A stretch of DNA of 7,923 bases, from the NCBI GenBank assembly GCA_905215775.1, contig CAJMRM010000070.1:1-7923 (forward strand), written 5' to 3'. How positions within the stretch are numbered: position 1 is the first letter of the stretch; every line of letters begins with the position of its first letter. The notes under the pieces were generated by a model. It saw only the letters and a program-made list of their open reading frames with translations, ran no database searches and was not told the DNA's origin. This document shows positions 4,658-7,923 of the stretch, in pieces. The DNA comes from an uncultured bacterium. Lineage in GTDB: Bacteria; Bacillota; Clostridia; Lachnospirales; Lachnospiraceae. A program made the translations under genes and the position numbers.

Positions 4658-6136
4658 TTACAGTACAACGCCATCCTTGAAGATCGAGATCTCTCTGAAT
4701 CCCTTCTCCTCCGCCTTCGTCTGCTTTCCGTCTGCGGTTTCGATCACCAGCCGCAGCAGTCTCTTGGCCGCGTCGTCGATGGATTCCCCATCTGCGATGG
4801 GGCCGGCGTCAAAGTCGATCCAGCCCTTTTTCTTTTCCGCCAGCTGACTGTTGGTCGCCAGCTTAAGGGTCGGGGCCGGTGCTCCAAAGGGAGTTCCCCG
4901 TCCTGTGGTGAACAGGATCATATGGGCTCCCGCCGCCGTCATGGCTGTGGCGGAGACCAGATCGTTTCCAGGCCCGTACAGCATGTTGAGCCCCTTGGCC
5001 GTCACCGGATCGCCGTAGCCGATCACATCCATGATGGGAGCCGTACCGCCCTTCTGGACGCAGCCGCAGGACTTGTCCTCCAGGGTGGTGATCCCGCCCT
5101 GGCGGTTTCCGGGGCTGGGATTGTCGTAAACCACCTCGTTATGGCTGATAAAATAGTTCTTAAAGCCATTGATCATGTCCACAGCCTTTTCAAACACCGC
5201 TTCATTGACGCAGCGGTTCATTAAAAAGCCTTCGGCGCCGAACATCTCCGGAACCTCTGTGAGTACGGTGGAGCCGCCTCTGGCCGCCATCATGTCGCTG
5301 AAGCGGCCCACAGCCGGGTTGGCCGTGATCCCGGATAAACCGTCGGAGCCGCCGCACTTCATGCCGATGACCAGCTCGCTTACAGGAATGGGCTCCCGCT
5401 CAAACTGGGACGCGTATTCCGCGCACTGCTTTAACAGCTCCCGTCCCTCGGCAAACTCGTCCTCTGCTTCCTGACAGATCAGGAATTTTACCCGGTCCTT
5501 GTCGTAATCGCCCAGCTCCTCCAGGAACTGCTCATGGGTCAGATTTTCACAGCCCAGTCCCAGGACCAGCACAGCCGCCGCATTGGGATGGCGCACCAGG
5601 GCCGCCAGAAGCTTTCTCGTCTGGGCGTGGTCCTCGCCGGTCTGGCTGCATCCAAAGGGATGGGGGAAGGTATAAAGACCGTCGATGGTCCCTGTCACCA
5701 GATCCTGATTGTCCCGAACCATCTTTTTGGCCACATCGTTGACGCAGCCCACGGTGGGGATGATCCAGATCTCGTTGCGGATGGCGGCGCGGCCATCCTT
5801 TCTGCGGAAGCCCTGGAAGGTTTCCGGCTCCACCTTTTCGGGGAATGTGAGGCTTGGGGTATAGGTGTATTCCATCTCGCCTTCCAGGTTGGTCTTTACA
5901 TTGTGGGTATGCATCCAGGTTCCCGGGGCCGCATCCTCTGTGGCATGGCCGATGGGGAAGCCATATTTTACCACATTTTCACCCTTTTTAATAGGAAGAA
6001 GGGCGATCTTATGGCCCTGGGGAATGTCCGTAAGGGCCTTGACGATGATCCCTCCGGCAGTGATCTCCTCGCCCTCTTCAATGGGGTGAAGGGCCACTGC
6101 CACATTGTCCAGATCAGAAATCCTTATAGTCTTCAT
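4658..6136 (-). CDS. uxaA: Altronate dehydratase
   Basis: A 492-residue cytoplasmic enzyme, close to the length of E. coli UxaA, that dehydrates D-altronate to 2-keto-3-deoxy-D-gluconate in galacturonate catabolism. Residues 1-95 form the SAF-type N-terminal domain ending in GTWMHTHNV (72-80). The remainder is the UxaA/GarD family core: FGCSQTGEDHAQT (161-173), LGLGCEN (192-198), GMKCGGSDGLSGITANPAVG (258-277), KSCGCVQKGG (355-364) and GRGTPFGAPAPTLKL (412-426). The family uses an iron-type metal site; the conserved His and Cys residues in these motifs are its likely ligands, an inference. The related galactarate dehydratase GarD is an alternative from family alone, but the UxaB neighbour decides for altronate. 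It begins 7 bases after the uxaB stop and has no convincing ribosome site of its own, so it probably depends on coupled translation. Confidence 0.93.
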   Translation of the reverse strand: MKTIRISDLDNVAVALHPIEEGEEITAGGIIVKALTDIPQGHKIALLPIKKGENVVKYGFPIGHATEDAAPGTWMHTHNVKTNLEGEMEYTYTPSLTFPEKVEPETFQGFRRKDGRAAIRNEIWIIPTVGCVNDVAKKMVRDNQDLVTGTIDGLYTFPHPFGCSQTGEDHAQTRKLLAALVRHPNAAAVLVLGLGCENLTHEQFLEELGDYDKDRVKFLICQEAEDEFAEGRELLKQCAEYASQFEREPIPVSELVIGMKCGGSDGLSGITANPAVGRFSDMMAARGGSTVLTEVPEMFGAEGFLMNRCVNEAVFEKAVDMINGFKNYFISHNEVVYDNPSPGNRQGGITTLEDKSCGCVQKGGTAPIMDVIGYGDPVTAKGLNMLYGPGNDLVSATAMTAAGAHMILFTTGRGTPFGAPAPTLKLATNSQLAEKKKGWIDFDAGPIADGESIDDAAKRLLRLVIETADGKQTKAEEKGFREISIFKDGVVL

Positions 6137-6143
6137 ATTTTAA

Positions 6144-7643
6144 TTACAGGCAGCTTGCAAACGCAGCCTTTGCTCCTTCCGTGCGGATCATCTCTAAATC
6201 GGCAGTAACGGTTTCTTCCAGTCCGGCGATCTTTGTAAGATCCTGGTCCCACATCTGCTCATTGGTAAGAACGGCATGGACCAGAGCCGCCGGGGTATCG
6301 TTTCTGTGGGCGTAGTAAAATTCCAAAGCCCAGCGGTCATCGCTTACGGTGTACTCATTTCCGGCCGGACGTCTGCAAACCAATCCGGCGTCGGTGAGGG
6401 ACTGGATCTCATTGCTGTAAAATGCAATATAGGCGGCCAGGGACATGGTCAGACACTGGGGCAGGCAGCCCTTTTCTTCAATGTAGCCCAAGAAGGACGG
6501 CATATTCCGGGCTTTCCACTTGGAGGTGGAATTTAAGGAAATGCTCATGAGCTCATGGTTCACAAAGGGGTTGTTGAACCGGTCCTCCACAGCGGCGGCA
6601 AACTGCATCAGGTCGTTCTTATCCAGCGGAAGGGTCGGGATCACCTCGTCATAGAGCATCTTATTCATAAAGCCTTTGATGGTCTCGTCGTTCATACAAT
6701 CGCGGACGATGTTTTCGCCTGCCAAGTATGCGCCGAGAACGAAGCCTGTGTGGGCGCCGTTTAAGATACGCACCTTTCTCTTTTTATAGGGGCTCATATC
6801 CGGAGTCACGAATACCTTGTCTAAAAGGCCGGCCCTCTTAAAGGGCAGCACGTCATTTAACCTCTCATCGCCTTCGATGACCCATACGCCGAATACCTCT
6901 CCCACATCCAGCAGGGGATCTGCATAGCCGTGCTTTTCTTCCAGCTCAGCCACTTCCTTCTCGTCGCGGATACGGCCCGGTACGATCCGGTCCACCAGGG
7001 AGCCGCAGAAGGTACACTCCTCATTCACATATTTCTTAAAGCCGTCCTCCAGCCCCCACTGGCCGATGTACTGGTTCACGCACTTTAACAGCTCTTTTCC
7101 GTTGTTGTCGATGAGCTCACAGGCTAACATGACGATTCCCGGCTTTCCGGCTTTGTAGCGGTGATATAAAACCTGGGTCAGCTTTGCCGGGAAGCTGGAC
7201 GGCGGGCAGTCGTCCTTTTTACAGGAGGGATCGTACTGGATGCCTGCCTCTGTGGTGTTGGAAACGATGATCTCCAGATCGTCGCTGGCGGCCACGTCCA
7301 TCATTTTTTTATAGTCGTCGGCCTCATAGGGATTTAAGCAGCGGCTCACACTGGAGATCACACGCTTTGCATCCACCTTCTGGCCGTTTTCGCTTCCGCG
7401 GAGATACAGGGTATAAAGGCCCTCCTGCTCGTTGATCATCTTTGCAAGACCCGGAGCAATGGGCTGTACCAGACAGCATTTTCCATTCCAGCCGGCCTTT
7501 TCATTGGCCAGGTCGAACCAGTAATCCACGAACGCCCGTAAAAAGTTTCCTTCTCCGAACTGAAGCACCTTCTCCGGCGCATCCTTTAATACATATCCGT
7601 CATAGCCGGATTTTTTTAACACTTCATAATTTAAACGTTCCAT
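6144..7643 (-). CDS. uxaB: Tagaturonate reductase (altronate oxidoreductase)
   Basis: A 499-residue NAD-dependent enzyme of the polyol-specific long-chain (mannitol dehydrogenase) family that reduces D-tagaturonate to D-altronate; E. coli UxaB is of similar size. The N-terminal Rossmann part holds VLQFGEGNFLRAFVDYW (residues 26-42), and the ISSVSRCLNP and SNTTEAGI segments are typical of UxaB. The catalytic pattern of the family, K-x4-N-x2-H, is present as KVRILNGAHTG with K290, N295 and H298. Mannonate oxidoreductase (UxuB) is the alternative, but the TEAGI and GRI sequence features and the uxaA partner favour UxaB. The start at 7643 has GAGGAA about seven bases upstream. An in-frame extension to 7721 runs through a terminator hairpin and is not credible. 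It forms a two-gene unit with uxaA; the TRAP transporter gene lies directly upstream. Confidence 0.93.
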   Translation of the reverse strand: MERLNYEVLKKSGYDGYVLKDAPEKVLQFGEGNFLRAFVDYWFDLANEKAGWNGKCCLVQPIAPGLAKMINEQEGLYTLYLRGSENGQKVDAKRVISSVSRCLNPYEADDYKKMMDVAASDDLEIIVSNTTEAGIQYDPSCKKDDCPPSSFPAKLTQVLYHRYKAGKPGIVMLACELIDNNGKELLKCVNQYIGQWGLEDGFKKYVNEECTFCGSLVDRIVPGRIRDEKEVAELEEKHGYADPLLDVGEVFGVWVIEGDERLNDVLPFKRAGLLDKVFVTPDMSPYKKRKVRILNGAHTGFVLGAYLAGENIVRDCMNDETIKGFMNKMLYDEVIPTLPLDKNDLMQFAAAVEDRFNNPFVNHELMSISLNSTSKWKARNMPSFLGYIEEKGCLPQCLTMSLAAYIAFYSNEIQSLTDAGLVCRRPAGNEYTVSDDRWALEFYYAHRNDTPAALVHAVLTNEQMWDQDLTKIAGLEETVTADLEMIRTEGAKAAFASCL

Positions 7644-7664
7644 GAAAATTTCCTCGACTTTCTT

Positions 7665-7705
7665 AAAAAATCTGCCGGATGAATGTATGACCATCCATCC
7701 GGCAG
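7665..7705 (-). terminator. Intrinsic terminator between the TRAP permease gene and uxaB
   Basis: A perfect 10-bp stem (arms CTGCCGGATG at 7672-7681 and CATCCGGCAG at 7696-7705) with a 14-base loop is followed on the minus strand by ATTTTTT (7665-7671). This is a textbook intrinsic terminator, 35 bases after the permease stop. It ends only about 21 bases before the uxaB ATG, leaving no room for a downstream promoter, so it may act as a partial terminator or attenuator within one operon. Confidence 0.88.
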
Positions 7706-7740
7706 GTGAAGCCACCTCCATTTGGAAGCAGGGCTCTTTA

Positions 7741-7923
7741 TTAATAGAACAGGTTTACCAGGAAGGTGGTAAACGGCTCGAACCAGGTGAGAAGCAGCAG
7801 GTTGACCACAAGAAGGATGTAGAACGGAACTGCCTCCTTAATGAATGCCGCAGTCTTACACTTGGTAATGGAACAGGTAACGAACATCAGCGTACCCATT
7901 GGCGGAGATAATGCGCCGATGGC
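7741..7923 (-). CDS. TRAP transporter large permease subunit (DctM family), C-terminal part
   Basis: The last 60 residues are visible, ending LVNLFY and two stop codons (TAATAA). They begin AIGALSPPMGTLMFVTCSI, the conserved LxPPxG region of the final part of DctM/SiaM-type permeases. A short loop (TKCKTAAFIKEAVP) follows, then a hydrophobic membrane segment (FYILLVVNLLLLTWF, residues 34-48) and a short tail. This is the integral-membrane subunit that, with a small DctQ subunit and a periplasmic-type binding protein, imports an organic acid using an ion gradient. The N-terminal 85 percent or so lies outside the window. The adjacent uxaB and uxaA suggest a hexuronate such as galacturonate as substrate, which is inference; the binding protein is not visible. 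Confidence 0.85.
   Translation of the reverse strand, partial: AIGALSPPMGTLMFVTCSITKCKTAAFIKEAVPFYILLVVNLLLLTWFEPFTTFLVNLFY

Noticed and set aside
7644..7721. In-frame N-terminal extension of UxaB
   Set aside because: It is encoded by the terminator stem and T-run and has no similarity to the reductase family.

Overview
The window looks like a chromosomal segment of a spore-forming Firmicute, most likely a Clostridia member of the Lachnospiraceae type. The evidence is a cotJABC spore-coat operon, AGGAGG-type ribosome sites, Firmicute-style sigma-A and sporulation-sigma promoters, GC-rich coding sequence with A/T-rich intergenic stretches, and the pairing of a TRAP transporter with uxaB and uxaA. 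The exact genus cannot be fixed from the sequence alone. || Layout, left to right: (1) the 5' end of carA on the minus strand, with its own sigma-A-type promoter; (2) a minus-strand spore operon, transcribed right to left as a 49-residue unknown protein, cotJA, cotJB and cotJC, closed by a hairpin terminator; (3) divergent to it, a plus-strand CAP-domain (SCP/YkwD-like) protein without a visible signal peptide; (4) a palindromic bidirectional terminator, then a minus-strand type I GAPDH with unusual coenzyme-selecting residues; (5) a plus-strand GNAT acetyltransferase whose promoter lies inside an inverted repeat; (6) a minus-strand hexuronate block: the 3' end of a TRAP large permease (DctM), an intrinsic terminator, then uxaB and uxaA 7 bases apart. 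No window-internal stretch longer than 300 bases lacks a gene. No RNA genes, insertion sequences or CRISPR arrays were seen. || How the genes work together: the TRAP permease probably imports a hexuronate. UxaB reduces tagaturonate to altronate and UxaA dehydrates altronate to 2-keto-3-deoxygluconate, the oxidative half of galacturonate catabolism. The isomerase (uxaC), KDG kinase and aldolase are not in view. CotJA/B/C are spore-coat components, CotJC being a dimanganese-catalase homologue; the 49-residue protein is probably co-transcribed with them from a sigma-G/sigma-E-like promoter (GTATA-N17-CATACTA). || Most worth a second look: two long inverted repeats that place translation starts in RNA stems (cotJA start codon; CAP-protein Shine-Dalgarno) in the same spore locus; the GAPDH coenzyme-site substitutions; the terminator 20 bases upstream of uxaB; and the dyad over the acetyltransferase promoter. 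No clear new defence or mobile system was found.
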